Shown: positions 1 through 8,367 of the stretch, piece by piece | Numbering within the stretch: the stretch's first letter is position 1 | How the letters are laid out: each line of letters opens with the position of its first letter | From: Pandoraea pulmonicola | GTDB taxonomy: Bacteria; Pseudomonadota; Gammaproteobacteria; Burkholderiales; Burkholderiaceae | Direction: 5' to 3' | DNA: 64,000 nucleotides | Assembly (NCBI RefSeq): GCF_000815105.2 | Contig: NZ_CP010310.2 | Location: forward strand, 1,860,001-1,924,000 | Notes under the pieces: model-generated | Told to the model about the DNA's origin: nothing | Databases searched by the model: none | Seen by the model: the letters and a program-made list of their open reading frames with translations, nothing else | Made by a program: the position numbers and the translations under genes

Positions 1-203
1 AGGTGCTGCGCATCGATGGCCCGATCCTCATCGGCGCGATCGCGGGGCAGCAGGCGAGCACGCCGGCGATCAGCGCCGTGGTGCAAACCGCGAACAGCGC
101 CTTGCCGGTCGTCGGGTACACGGTGACCTACGCCCTGTCGAACGTGTTGCTGCCGCTCATGGGGCCGGCGGTGGTGTTCGTCGCTCATCAGTTTTCGCAT
201 TAG
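1..203 (+). CDS. AspT-type aspartate:alanine exchanger, C-terminal end (partial)
   Basis: Only the last ~66 residues are inside the window; the frame is open at the left edge, so the start lies upstream. The tail (VTYALSNVLLPLMGP) matches the end of the complete AspT-like protein that follows (ITYAIANVLLTLLGP), so I read it as a paralogous exchanger of the AspT/YidE duplication family. That family has membrane halves flanking TrkA-C domains. It stops 70 bases before the next gene, in the same orientation, so the two probably share a transcript with asdA. The paralogy is seen in the sequence; the substrate is inferred from context. Confidence 0.75.
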   Translation, partial: VLRIDGPILIGAIAGQQASTPAISAVVQTANSALPVVGYTVTYALSNVLLPLMGPAVVFVAHQFSH

Positions 204-272
204 CCGTGCGTGGCGTGGGCAGGGCGTCTGTGCTGCCAGCCATCGCTTCTCCTTTTTGATGGAGGTTCTGCC

Positions 273-1958
273 GTGGAATTCGTGCATACCATTCTCAATC
301 ATGTCCCGGAGGTCGCGATCTTCCTGTCGCTCGCCCTCGGGTACGCGCTCGGGGCGATCAGGTTCGGCTCGTTCCAACTGGGCGGCGTCGGCGGCTCGCT
401 GCTCGTAGCCGTGATCGTCTCGCAGCTCGGCATTTCCGTCGACGCCGGCGTGAAGAGCATCATGTTCGCGCTCTTCATCTACGCCGTGGGCTACGAGAGC
501 GGCCCGCAGTTCTTCAGTTCGCTCTCGCGCAAGACGCTGCGCGAGATCGCGATGGCCGTATTCCTCGCGGCGTCGGGACTCGCCACGGTGCTCGTCTGCG
601 CGAAGCTCTTCGGCTTCGATAAGGGGCTCGCGGCCGGCGTGGCCGGTGGGGGGCTCACGCAGTCGGCGATCATCGGCACGGCGGGCGACGCCATCGCCCG
701 TCTCGGCCTGAGCGCCGACGAGGTCAAGCGGCTGCAGTCGGAGGTGGCCATCGGCTATGCCGTGACCTACATCTTCGGCAGCCTGGGCGCCATCATCGTG
801 TGCGCGTCGCTCGTGCCGAAGCTCATGGGCCGCACGCTCAAGGACGACGCGAAGAAAGCCGAACTCGCGATGGCCGGCGGGCGCGTGGTGCTCGGCGCCG
901 ATCAGGTCGATTCGCTGCCCGCGCTGGTGGGCCGCGTCTATCGCGTGACGACGGGGGCAGGCAAGCGCGTCGCCGACATCGAGACGCAACTGACCGACGG
1001 CGTGACCATCGAGCGCCTGCGCCGCAACGGCAAGATCATCATCGCGTCCGACGACCTGGTGCTCGAAGCGGGCGACGACGTCATGCTCATCGGGCGCCGC
1101 GAAGCAGCCACCGACGCGTGGCGCCTGCTGGGCGACGAGCAGCGTCCGTCGCGCGATCTCGACATTGCGCTGCGTCTGCAGGATGTGGTGTTCGCCCGCA
1201 AGGGCGGCAACGGCAAGACGCTCGGCGAACTCAAGGCCAGCGTGGAGCGCGACGTGAAGCACGGCGTGTACATCGCGAAGATCACCCGCATGGGGCAACC
1301 CGTGCCCGTGCTCGACGATACCGTGGCGTATCACGGCGACGTCGTCACGCTGTACGGCGCCGACAGCGACGTGCAGCGCGCCGCGAAGGAAGCGGGCTAC
1401 CCGCTCGCGTACTCGGTCAAGACCGATTACGTCTACATGGGCATCGGCATCGTCGTGGGGCTGCTCATCGGCTACATCGTGGTCAAGATCGGTGGCATTC
1501 CGCTCACGCTCGGCAGCGGCGGCGGCGCGCTGCTCGCCGGCCTGATCTTCGGCTGGTTGCGCGGCAAGCATCCGACCTTCGGCGCCATGCCGCTTGCGGC
1601 CAGCTCGCTGCTCAAGGAGCTCGGACTCGCCACTTTCGTGACCTGCGTGGGACTCTCGGCGGGCGCGCAGGCATGGCAGACGCTGCAGCAGAGCGGGATT
1701 TCGATCTTCGTCGCCGGCGTGATCGTGACCATCGTCCCGTTGCTGCTCACGTATGCGTTCGGACGTTATGTACTGCGCTACGACAACGTGGCCATCCTGG
1801 CCGGGGCGCTGTCCGGTTCGCGCAGCGCCAACCCCGCTTTCGGAGAAATTCTCGACAAGGCGGAGAGCAACGTGCCGACGGTGCCGTTCGCGATCACCTA
1901 CGCCATCGCCAACGTGCTGCTCACGCTGCTCGGCCCACTGGTCGTCTCGTTCACGTAG
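273..1958 (+). CDS. aspT: Aspartate:alanine antiporter (AspT family)
   Basis: 561 residues, close to the ~540 of characterised AspT. Hydrophobic helices occupy roughly residues 1-170 and 390-560. The soluble middle carries two TrkA-C-like units, the first around GRVYRVTTGAGKRVADIE and ending DDVMLIGRRE. Known AspT exchanges external aspartate for internal alanine; coupled to decarboxylation this builds a proton-motive force. I start at GTG 273 because a TGGAGG motif sits just before it and the protein then begins with a membrane-type N terminus; a longer frame from 210 lacks a good ribosome site. The aspartate decarboxylase gene follows after ~135 bases. The tandem exchanger pair is unusual; the partner may have a different substrate. 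Confidence 0.85.
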   Translation: MEFVHTILNHVPEVAIFLSLALGYALGAIRFGSFQLGGVGGSLLVAVIVSQLGISVDAGVKSIMFALFIYAVGYESGPQFFSSLSRKTLREIAMAVFLAASGLATVLVCAKLFGFDKGLAAGVAGGGLTQSAIIGTAGDAIARLGLSADEVKRLQSEVAIGYAVTYIFGSLGAIIVCASLVPKLMGRTLKDDAKKAELAMAGGRVVLGADQVDSLPALVGRVYRVTTGAGKRVADIETQLTDGVTIERLRRNGKIIIASDDLVLEAGDDVMLIGRREAATDAWRLLGDEQRPSRDLDIALRLQDVVFARKGGNGKTLGELKASVERDVKHGVYIAKITRMGQPVPVLDDTVAYHGDVVTLYGADSDVQRAAKEAGYPLAYSVKTDYVYMGIGIVVGLLIGYIVVKIGGIPLTLGSGGGALLAGLIFGWLRGKHPTFGAMPLAASSLLKELGLATFVTCVGLSAGAQAWQTLQQSGISIFVAGVIVTIVPLLLTYAFGRYVLRYDNVAILAGALSGSRSANPAFGEILDKAESNVPTVPFAITYAIANVLLTLLGPLVVSFT

Positions 1959-2093
1959 TCCTCGTGGTGCGCCGGACGCGACCGGACGCGGCGCATTGCG
2001 CGGGATTTTTGGGGATTGAGGAATTCGTTCGATCGTCCGTCGTGACTTGCTTCGCAGACGGCGTCGTCATTGGTTGCACATGGAGAAATCGCT

Positions 2094-3707
2094 ATGAAAT
2101 TGAAGGAACTCGACGCACTCGCCAAACTCAGCCCGTTCGAATTCAAGGACACGCTGATCGAACTCGCACAGGAGAATGGCGCACAGCATTCGATGCTCAA
2201 CGCCGGGCGCGGCAACCCCAACTTCCTTGCGCTTGAGCCGCGTCACGGCTTCTTTCAACTGGGCCTGTTCGCCCTTTCCGAAGCCTCGCGCCAGTTCACG
2301 TACATGCCCGAGAGCGTCGGCGGCATCCCGCCAGGCAAGGGGGTCGAAGCGCGTTGGCAGGATTTTGCGCGCGAGAATCAGCAAGCCCCGGGGGTGAAGT
2401 TCCTCGAGATGTCGATCTCGTACGTCCGCGACCAGATGGGCCTCAATGTCGAGGATTTCCTGACCGAGATGGTGCAGGGCATTCTCGGCTGCAACTATCC
2501 TGTGCCCGATCGCATGCTGCGCAACACCGAGAAGATCGCCGCGAAGTACCTGCGTCGCGAGATGGTCGGCCGCCATAGGTTCACCGGCAATTTCGACCTG
2601 TTTGCGGTCGAAGGCGGTACGGCCGCCATGACGTACCTCTTCAATACGCTCAAGACCAACCATCTGCTGGAGGCCGGCGATGCCATTGCGCTCGGCATGC
2701 CGATCTTCACGCCGTACATCGAAATCCCGGAACTGGTCGACTACCAGCTCCACGAGGTGAACCTGAACGCCGATCCCGCGCTGGGCTGGCAGTACTCGAA
2801 GAAGGAGCTCGACAAGCTGCTCGACCCGAAGATCAAGGCGTTCTTCCTCGTCAATCCGAGCAACCCGCCGTCGGTCAAGCTCGACGATGCGTCGCTGGAT
2901 CATCTCGCGGGCATCGTCAGGAAGCGTCCCGATCTGATCATCCTTACCGACGACGTCTACGGCACTTTCGCCGACGACTTCCGCTCGCTGTTCGCCATCG
3001 CGCCGTACAACACCATCCTCGTGTACTCGTACTCCAAGTATTTCGGCGCGACCGGCTGGCGCCTCGGGGCGATTGCCACGCACGAGAAAAACGTGTTCGA
3101 CGACAAGATCGCAAAGTTGCCCAAAGCGCAGCGCGAAGGGCTCAATGCGCGCTATTCGTCGATCACGACCGAACCGGAAAAACTCAAGTTCATCGACCGT
3201 CTGGTCGCCGACAGTCGCGCCGTGGCGCTGAATCACACCGCAGGTCTGTCCACGCCGCAGCAAGTGCAGATGGCGCTTTTCTCGCTGTTCTGCCTGATGG
3301 ACGAGCCGGACGCCTACAAACACGCCGTGAAGCGCATCATCCGGCGTCGCAAGGCCGCGATGTATCGCGCGGCGGGGCTTACGGAGGCGACCGGGCCGAA
3401 TACGGTGGACTACTACAACATCCTTGATCTGGAGGTGCTGGGCACACAGATCTACGGGAAGGGCTTCGTGGATTGGTTCATGAAGAACATCGACCCGTCG
3501 GAAGTGCTGTTCCGGCTGGCCAAGGAAAGCGGGGTGGTGCTGCTGCCGGGCCGTGGCTTCGGCACGCTGCATCCCTCGGGCCGCGTGTCGCTCGCCAACC
3601 TCAACGAGCCCGACTATATCCAGATAGGCTTCACGGTGCGCAAGCTCATGGACGAGTACAACGAGCGGTACCTTGCCGGCGGCCGCAAGAGCGGCAAGAA
3701 GAAGTAG
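2094..3707 (+). CDS. asdA: Aspartate 4-decarboxylase
   Basis: 537 residues, the normal size for the PLP-dependent L-aspartate beta-decarboxylase, which makes L-alanine and CO2 in the cytosol. The PLP lysine is K315 in SYSKYFGATGWRLG. An N-terminal active-site arginine lies in NAGRGNPN (residues 36-43), and the aspartate/tyrosine pair contacting PLP is in LTDDVYG (284-290). The start at 2094 is preceded by TGGAGAAAT at good spacing; the open frame from 2070 adds eight unlikely residues. It follows aspT and ends before a textbook terminator, so it closes an aspT-aspT-asdA operon that exchanges aspartate for alanine and uses up a cytosolic proton per turnover. Confidence 0.95.
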   Translation: MKLKELDALAKLSPFEFKDTLIELAQENGAQHSMLNAGRGNPNFLALEPRHGFFQLGLFALSEASRQFTYMPESVGGIPPGKGVEARWQDFARENQQAPGVKFLEMSISYVRDQMGLNVEDFLTEMVQGILGCNYPVPDRMLRNTEKIAAKYLRREMVGRHRFTGNFDLFAVEGGTAAMTYLFNTLKTNHLLEAGDAIALGMPIFTPYIEIPELVDYQLHEVNLNADPALGWQYSKKELDKLLDPKIKAFFLVNPSNPPSVKLDDASLDHLAGIVRKRPDLIILTDDVYGTFADDFRSLFAIAPYNTILVYSYSKYFGATGWRLGAIATHEKNVFDDKIAKLPKAQREGLNARYSSITTEPEKLKFIDRLVADSRAVALNHTAGLSTPQQVQMALFSLFCLMDEPDAYKHAVKRIIRRRKAAMYRAAGLTEATGPNTVDYYNILDLEVLGTQIYGKGFVDWFMKNIDPSEVLFRLAKESGVVLLPGRGFGTLHPSGRVSLANLNEPDYIQIGFTVRKLMDEYNERYLAGGRKSGKKK

Positions 3708-3805
3708 GCGGAAATCCGCGACAGCCGAGACGGCGACACGGTGCCGCACGTTGAGAGAGCGGCATCGACTGTCCCCTCGAACGCCCCTCCACGGCGATCG
3801 ATCGT

Positions 3806-3837
3806 TGCCCGGGAATCCGCTTCCCGGGCATTTTTTT
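3806..3837 (+). terminator. Rho-independent terminator of the aspT-asdA operon
   Basis: A perfect 10-bp inverted repeat (TGCCCGGGAA, loop TCCGC, TTCCCGGGCA) is followed at once by seven Ts. It lies about 100 bases after the asdA stop. Confidence 0.95.
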
Positions 3838-3926
3838 GTGATGTGAAATCTGCGACGGGCGACGGATCTTCCTTGCGTCCGAAGTGTCAACGGATATCTG
3901 GAATCCCACGCTTGGCCGCGGCCAAT

Positions 3927-3950
3927 AAAAATGCCCGCGCGAGGCGGGCA
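3927..3950 (-). terminator. Orphan intrinsic terminator reading leftward
   Basis: TGCCCGC / GCGGGCA arms (3932-3938 and 3944-3950) flank a 5-base loop. On the minus strand the hairpin is followed by ATTTTT. No minus-strand gene lies immediately to its right (the next gene there, from 4141, is on the plus strand), so it may end a short antisense or small RNA. Confidence 0.6.
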
Positions 3951-4140
3951 AAAATCACTACAGGGGAAGTCACGCAATAGGATCGCCAATCCATCGAAAG
4001 AGTTCCCCCGTTTCGTGATTGGCAGTGCGCGGGGCGATGGAAGTAAAATGTTGATTTGTCGCTACAACACCCTTCGTGCCGGAAGCGGCGCACAACGCCG
4101 CCGCAAGGTGTTCGCGTGGGGTGGCATTTTCGGGTGTCGA

Positions 4141-5463
4141 ATGTCGGTAAAGCCGGTCGTGCGGAGTTGCCTTCTGCTGGCGGCGTGTCTGAACGCCGGG
4201 GCCCCGGCAGGCGTGCGCGCACAATCCCTGTTCTCGGATCCCAATCCGCCATGTTTCACCGAGCAGAACGCGGTGTCCTACGGTTTGTGGGACCGCGGGC
4301 TCTCGCCCCAGTATTTCGTTCCACCCCCTCCACCTCCTGCGCCGCCACAGCCGGCGGAGCAGGATCCGGGCGCCTCCGCCGATCCGATCGCACTCTTTGC
4401 CGGCGCTAATCCGGCGGTGGTCGCTGAAGCGGTCGATCGCGAGGCTTCGCAACGCGCGGCAGCCGCCGACGGCGCGGCCCTCCCTGCGAACACCGATGCG
4501 TTGCAAGCCGCGCCGAACCCCGACGCTCTCGCCAGCGCACCGGCCGCCGAGGCGCCGCCATCGCCACCCCTGCCCGCAGCGGACTTCGCCGTTTCGCCCG
4601 AGTTGAGCGCGGACGGCACCGCCATTTCCGCCGTGGACATCGACGCGGCCGCAGCGGCCTCGAACGCCGCGCCAAACGTGGCGCAGGCCGCGCCGGCTCC
4701 GGACGTCGCGCCGCCGAACGCCTTTCTTGCGCGCGCCTCGTGCCTGCGCGGCATGCCTCGTCACGAAAGTCTGGCCGATCGCAACATCCGCATGCTCATG
4801 CGTCGCGGTCTCGTGGTGCGCGACGAGAAACTGCCGTTTGTCGTCACGCGCAGCCGAACGCCGGGCGAGGGCGCGATCGGGTTGCAGGTGCTCAACGAGC
4901 AGCCGTATCAAGTCAACGTCGGAATGAACAACAGCGGCATGACGACCACCGGCAAGATGCAGGGCACGGCGAACCTGCTGATGAACAACCCGCTCGGCAT
5001 GTCGGGCAAGTTCAATACCACGCTGAGTCAGGATCTGCAGAACGCCCGGCGCGACGCGACCAATCGCGACCTGATCGCCAACTACTCGGTGCCTATCGAT
5101 GCCGACTGGACCGTCGGCATCACGGGCAAGACGAACGCGGCCACGGACCAGATCGCCGCGGGTACCACGCAGACACAGACGTTGCAGTGGCGCGTGCGGC
5201 GGGCGTTCGACTTCACGTCCAACGGTTCGACCGGGATCGAACTGCGCTACAACCGTAGCCGCACCGAGGATCCGAACGCGATTCACACCTACGACAGCTA
5301 TGCCGAAGTGGGGCTGAGCCACACGCACTACCTGGGCACCTCGAAGCTCGATCTGTCGGTGATGCAGCGGCTCAACGCGCCTTGGATGCCCGCGTCGAGC
5401 GGCCCGCCCGGCTGGTCCTATCGCTTCCAGTCCATCGACGCGAAGCTCACCGTGCCGTTCTGA
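4141..5463 (+). CDS. TpsB/FhaC-like outer-membrane beta-barrel protein, shortened
   Basis: 440 residues. A clean Sec signal peptide (positively charged start, SCLLLAACLNAGAPAG, cleavage near VRAQS) is followed by a Pro/Ala-rich linker (residues ~55-190). Next come a possible POTRA remnant around SLADRNIRMLMRRGLV and a beta-rich C terminus. NNSGMTTTGKMQGTANLLMN followed by NPLGMSGKFNTTLSQDL is typical of the first barrel strands of two-partner-secretion translocators (FhaC/ShlB). The protein ends in aromatic TVPF as barrel proteins do, but it is too short for a full 16-strand barrel and lacks a proper POTRA pair. The start at 4141 is chosen for the signal peptide; ATG 4048 is an alternative. 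Its 3' end overlaps the convergent LOG gene by 17 bases. Function is unproven; it may be a relic or a small porin-like barrel. Confidence 0.6.
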   Translation: MSVKPVVRSCLLLAACLNAGAPAGVRAQSLFSDPNPPCFTEQNAVSYGLWDRGLSPQYFVPPPPPPAPPQPAEQDPGASADPIALFAGANPAVVAEAVDREASQRAAAADGAALPANTDALQAAPNPDALASAPAAEAPPSPPLPAADFAVSPELSADGTAISAVDIDAAAAASNAAPNVAQAAPAPDVAPPNAFLARASCLRGMPRHESLADRNIRMLMRRGLVVRDEKLPFVVTRSRTPGEGAIGLQVLNEQPYQVNVGMNNSGMTTTGKMQGTANLLMNNPLGMSGKFNTTLSQDLQNARRDATNRDLIANYSVPIDADWTVGITGKTNAATDQIAAGTTQTQTLQWRVRRAFDFTSNGSTGIELRYNRSRTEDPNAIHTYDSYAEVGLSHTHYLGTSKLDLSVMQRLNAPWMPASSGPPGWSYRFQSIDAKLTVPF

Positions 5464-6031
5464 CGAAGTCCATCACGGTGTCGAGAGACGCCGTTCTCAC
5501 GAGCATCGCGGGCATCTGCGCGAAGTGCTCGACTTCCCCGAAAAGAATGACGGGCTTGCCGTAACGTACGGCGAGCCCGACTTCGTCACGGGTGCCGTGG
5601 CTGCCTGGCAGCGCCACGATGACGTCGCTCGACAGCACGTTGATGTGGTTGCGCGAGAGCGTGCCCGGCGGCGCATCCGGGAGATGGCGCGGCAACGGAC
5701 TGACGATAGGCACTTCCACGAAGGGATTCGGATAGCCCGGCAAGGGGCGATAGGTTTCACGGTGCACGTCGCCGCTACTGCCGCCACTGTCGTTACCGCC
5801 GTCGACTGCCTCGGTCGGCACGATGCCGATGCTGCGCCCCGCACGCTGTGGTACGGCGCAGAAGGCTTCGCTCACGCTCGTCATCACGCCGCCTCCGCCG
5901 CCGGTGAGCAGGTGGAAGCCGCTCAGCGCGAGTGCGCGGCCCAGGGGCGCCGCCAGTTCGGCCCACGGCTGCTTGCCGGAACCCATGACGCCAACAGTCT
6001 TGATACGCGGAGGAGGGGAGGATGCGGTCAT
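5447..6031 (-). CDS. LOG-family protein (TIGR00725/DprA-like Rossmann fold)
   Basis: 194 residues. GVMGSGKQPW (near the start), LTGGGGGVMTSVSEAF and the nucleotide-site region ALPGSHGTRDEVGLAVRYGKP are the hallmark blocks of the LOG / 'lysine decarboxylase-like' superfamily. True cytokinin-activating LOG enzymes have PGGxGTxxE; here the motif is PGSHGTRDE, which fits the TIGR00725-type branch of uncertain activity. I start at 6031 because the conserved fold begins right after it; the extra 30 residues of the open frame look non-coding. A strong hairpin-plus-U-run in the same orientation sits ~90 bases upstream of the start, suggesting a regulated leader. It converges on the TpsB-like gene with a 17-base overlap. 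Confidence 0.75.
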   Translation of the reverse strand: MTASSPPPRIKTVGVMGSGKQPWAELAAPLGRALALSGFHLLTGGGGGVMTSVSEAFCAVPQRAGRSIGIVPTEAVDGGNDSGGSSGDVHRETYRPLPGYPNPFVEVPIVSPLPRHLPDAPPGTLSRNHINVLSSDVIVALPGSHGTRDEVGLAVRYGKPVILFGEVEHFAQMPAMLVRTASLDTVMDFVRTAR

Positions 6032-6119
6032 ATCGGAAAGCAGGCGGGAGCGTTGCCGATGATAAACGAAATTGACCGAAATCGCGTCGGTGCATGGGGT
6101 GCCGCGGGCGGCGAAGGGC

Positions 6120-6145
6120 AAAAAAAACCCGCCGGGTCGGCGGGT
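6120..6145 (-). terminator. Intrinsic terminator upstream of the LOG gene (attenuator or sRNA end)
   Basis: ACCCGCC / GGCGGGT arms (6127-6133 and 6139-6145), read on the minus strand, are followed by a run of at least seven Us. Further upstream on the same strand are two more possible stems: TCTCGC/GCGAGA near 6183-6205, and an AGGC...GCCT pair. It is ~90 bases before the LOG start codon. Confidence 0.6.
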
Positions 6146-6316
6146 GAGGAAGCAGGCCTCCCACGGGGAAGTGAAAGCCTGATCTCGCGAGGTGTTTGCG
6201 AGACCCGTGTAGTATCGTGATCCAGACGGCTGTTGGCTATGGGCTAAGTCCTAAAGTGCATGTAAGACGCTTTCCAATTCCGTTTCGCAACCTTTCTTAC
6301 GCTCAGGGGCCCCCAG

Positions 6317-6802
6317 ATGACCGAACCGACCGAAACCGTACCCGCCGGTGCGACCCAGATCGCCGCGATGCAGGCGTTGCGCTCCGCCTTGCTGGCGCAG
6401 CACAAGGAGCTGATCACCAACGACCGTCAGCAATACGAAGCAGTCTTCGGCCCGGTGCCGACAGGGCGCTTCGTCCAGTTGCTGACCGAAGATCCGTGGT
6501 TTCGCTGGCTTGATCCGCTCTCGCGATTGATCGTCGCCATCGACGAGTGGCTCGAGCAGACGCCGCCGCTCGCCGCCGCCGGCATCGCGCTGGCCGACAT
6601 GGCCGCAACCCTGTTCCGGCATGCCGACGCCGAGTTCGGCGAGCGCTACCACCTGGCGTTGCAACAGGCGCCGGACGCCGTGCTCGGGCAGAGCCGGGTG
6701 GTCGCCGCACTGCGCGACGTGCCGCAATCCTCGTCGGATGCGTCGGCCGCACCGGTCAAGCAGGAGCCCGATGCGTCGGCAAATAAGTCAGGCGACGCTT
6801 GA
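6317..6802 (+). CDS. Conserved-looking hypothetical protein
   Basis: 161 residues, soluble and mostly helical in character, with a conserved-looking core TGRFVQLLTEDPWFRWLDPL (residues 50-69) and a disordered Ser/Ala/Pro/Lys tail. No signal peptide or membrane segment. I do not recognise the family. The start at 6317 follows a CAGGGGC-containing stretch and gives a sensible N terminus. It stands alone between the LOG gene (divergent) and an EamA permease (same strand, ~180 bases downstream). Confidence 0.7.
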   Translation: MTEPTETVPAGATQIAAMQALRSALLAQHKELITNDRQQYEAVFGPVPTGRFVQLLTEDPWFRWLDPLSRLIVAIDEWLEQTPPLAAAGIALADMAATLFRHADAEFGERYHLALQQAPDAVLGQSRVVAALRDVPQSSSDASAAPVKQEPDASANKSGDA

Positions 6803-6913
6803 GCAGGGAGGGCGTTGACCGTCAAGCCGAATATTTGTTCCTGACCTGTTCAATTTTTGGGCAATGCTCTTGACAGCCCCGGACTGCGAGGCGTTCGAGC
6901 GGACGATGACAGG

Positions 6914-6948
6914 TTATCCAGTGGGTTATCCACAAAGGGTGTGGACAA
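6914..6948. promoter_or_regulatory. DnaA-box cluster upstream of the EamA gene
   Basis: Three 9-mers lie within 35 bases: TTATCCAGT (6914-6922, two mismatches), perfect TTATCCACA (6926-6934) and inverted TGTGGACAA (6940-6948, one mismatch). They sit just before the EamA start at 6983. Confidence 0.45.
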
Positions 6949-6982
6949 CTTTCCGCACCCATCCCCCATTTCGATCGCTTTC

Positions 6983-7831
6983 ATGACCACCACGCCCATC
7001 GTGCTGCTGGTGCTGCTTTCGGCACTGATGCACGCTACCTGGAACGCTTTTCTTCACGCCAGTCCCGACCGGGTGTGGCAAGTCGGCATGATGGCCGTGC
7101 CGCAACTGCTCGCGGCAATCGCCGGCATCGTGCTGCTGCCGTTGCCGCCCGTCGAGGTCTGGCCGCTCGTGCTGCTCTCGGCGTGTGCGCAGGTGGCTTA
7201 CACGGCCGCGCTCATTCGGGCGTATCGGGTCGGGGAGTTCGGTCAGATCTATCCCATCGCGCGTGGAATCTCACCGTTGCTGATCTCGGGGGCGGCATTG
7301 CTGCTTGCCGGCGAATGGCCGACGTGGATGGCGACGGCGGGCATCGCCTGCATTTGCACGGGCATCCTCACGCTCGCGTTGCGCGGCCGGCGCCTGTCGG
7401 GAGACAGTGTGCCGGCCGCGCTGCTCACGGGCGTTTTCATCGCGGCTTATACGATCGTCGACGGCTTTGGCGTGCGTCTGTCCAACGGCAATGGCTTCGG
7501 CTATATCGCGTGGGCCTACCTGTTCGCGAGCGTGCCACTGGTGGGCGCGGTGTGGCGGCTGCGCGGCGGATGGCGCGGCATGTTTCTCGCCGAGCGGCGC
7601 CGCGTCACCCAGGCGTTGGGCGCGGGCATCGTCGCGCAATGCGCCTACGGCATGGTGGTCTTCGCGCTGCAGTTTCTGCCGATGGGCGTGGTCTCGGCGC
7701 TGCGCGAGTCGAGCGCCATTTTCGCCGTGCTGCTGGGTTGGCTGTTCCTGCGGGAAAAGCTCAACGCTCGCCGTCTGGTGGCATGCAGCCTCGTGGTGGG
7801 CGGCGCGGTGTTGATCAAGCTCGGCGCCTGA
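6983..7831 (+). CDS. EamA-family (drug/metabolite superfamily) permease
   Basis: 282 residues with about ten hydrophobic segments in two EamA halves (roughly 5-140 and 150-282). Conserved cues are HATWNAFLH near the start, IYPIARGISPLLI at the end of the first half, and SALRESSAIFAVLLGWLFLREKL in the second (the classic EamA tail). Inner-membrane metabolite exporter or importer; the substrate cannot be told. The frame opens at 6857, but ATG 6983 gives the standard N terminus directly at the first helix. It converges on fdsD with ~85 bases between the stops. Confidence 0.85.
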   Translation: MTTTPIVLLVLLSALMHATWNAFLHASPDRVWQVGMMAVPQLLAAIAGIVLLPLPPVEVWPLVLLSACAQVAYTAALIRAYRVGEFGQIYPIARGISPLLISGAALLLAGEWPTWMATAGIACICTGILTLALRGRRLSGDSVPAALLTGVFIAAYTIVDGFGVRLSNGNGFGYIAWAYLFASVPLVGAVWRLRGGWRGMFLAERRRVTQALGAGIVAQCAYGMVVFALQFLPMGVVSALRESSAIFAVLLGWLFLREKLNARRLVACSLVVGGAVLIKLGA

Positions 7832-7915
7832 GCGGCGCGGGCGCGGCGTAAGACACGTCAGGCGCCGCGGCGGGGGGCGCTCGTCAAATGAACGTGTCAC
7901 GCACGCCGACCGGCG

Positions 7916-8149
7916 TCAATTGCGCGGCCAGAGCTCGGCGCGATGCGCGGTGATGGCGGCGACGACGATCTCCCGCATGCCGTGGCCGTCCGTGGCTTCC
8001 AGATGCTCGAGAATCGTCATGCGCATGCGCGGCGCCCAGAAGCGGCGCAGATGTCCCGCAATGCTCTCCAGCGCTTCCTTACGGTCCGGCATCGTCTCGA
8101 AGAAGTCCCCGATCTGATTGGCCATCTTGACCAGATTGTCGGTGTCCAT
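7916..8149 (-). CDS. fdsD: NAD-dependent formate dehydrogenase, delta subunit
   Basis: 77 residues. DNLVKMANQIGDFFETMPDR, then a GHLRRFWAPRMR motif and a short tail, are characteristic of FdsD. FdsD is a small accessory subunit needed for maturation or cofactor insertion of the FdsABG molybdo-enzyme. The start at 8149 removes 61 residues of unlikely upstream frame. Last gene of the fdsG-fdsB-fdsA-fdsD operon, separated from fdsA by ~220 bases, which is a wider gap than between the other genes. Confidence 0.9.
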   Translation of the reverse strand: MDTDNLVKMANQIGDFFETMPDRKEALESIAGHLRRFWAPRMRMTILEHLEATDGHGMREIVVAAITAHRAELWPRN

Positions 8150-8367
8150 GATCTTTTCTGTCCCCTGTCGTGGTGCTTTGTCGGTGTGCTTCGATGGCTC
8201 GCGTGGCCAATCTCGCGTCCGCCGCACCGTCTGTTGGCAATCGACGATGAGGCCCGCCGGGCTGTTCGGCGCCGGACGCGGATTGTCCGTCGCATCGCAC
8301 GCCGCACCCGCCTGATGCGCAGGGCGGCGCACGTGTTCCTCCTTTATTGCAGCTCGCTATCCGTGCA

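Noticed and set aside
2067..3989. Minus-strand 640-codon frame opposite asdA
   Set aside because: Shadow of asdA; it also runs through the asdA terminator.
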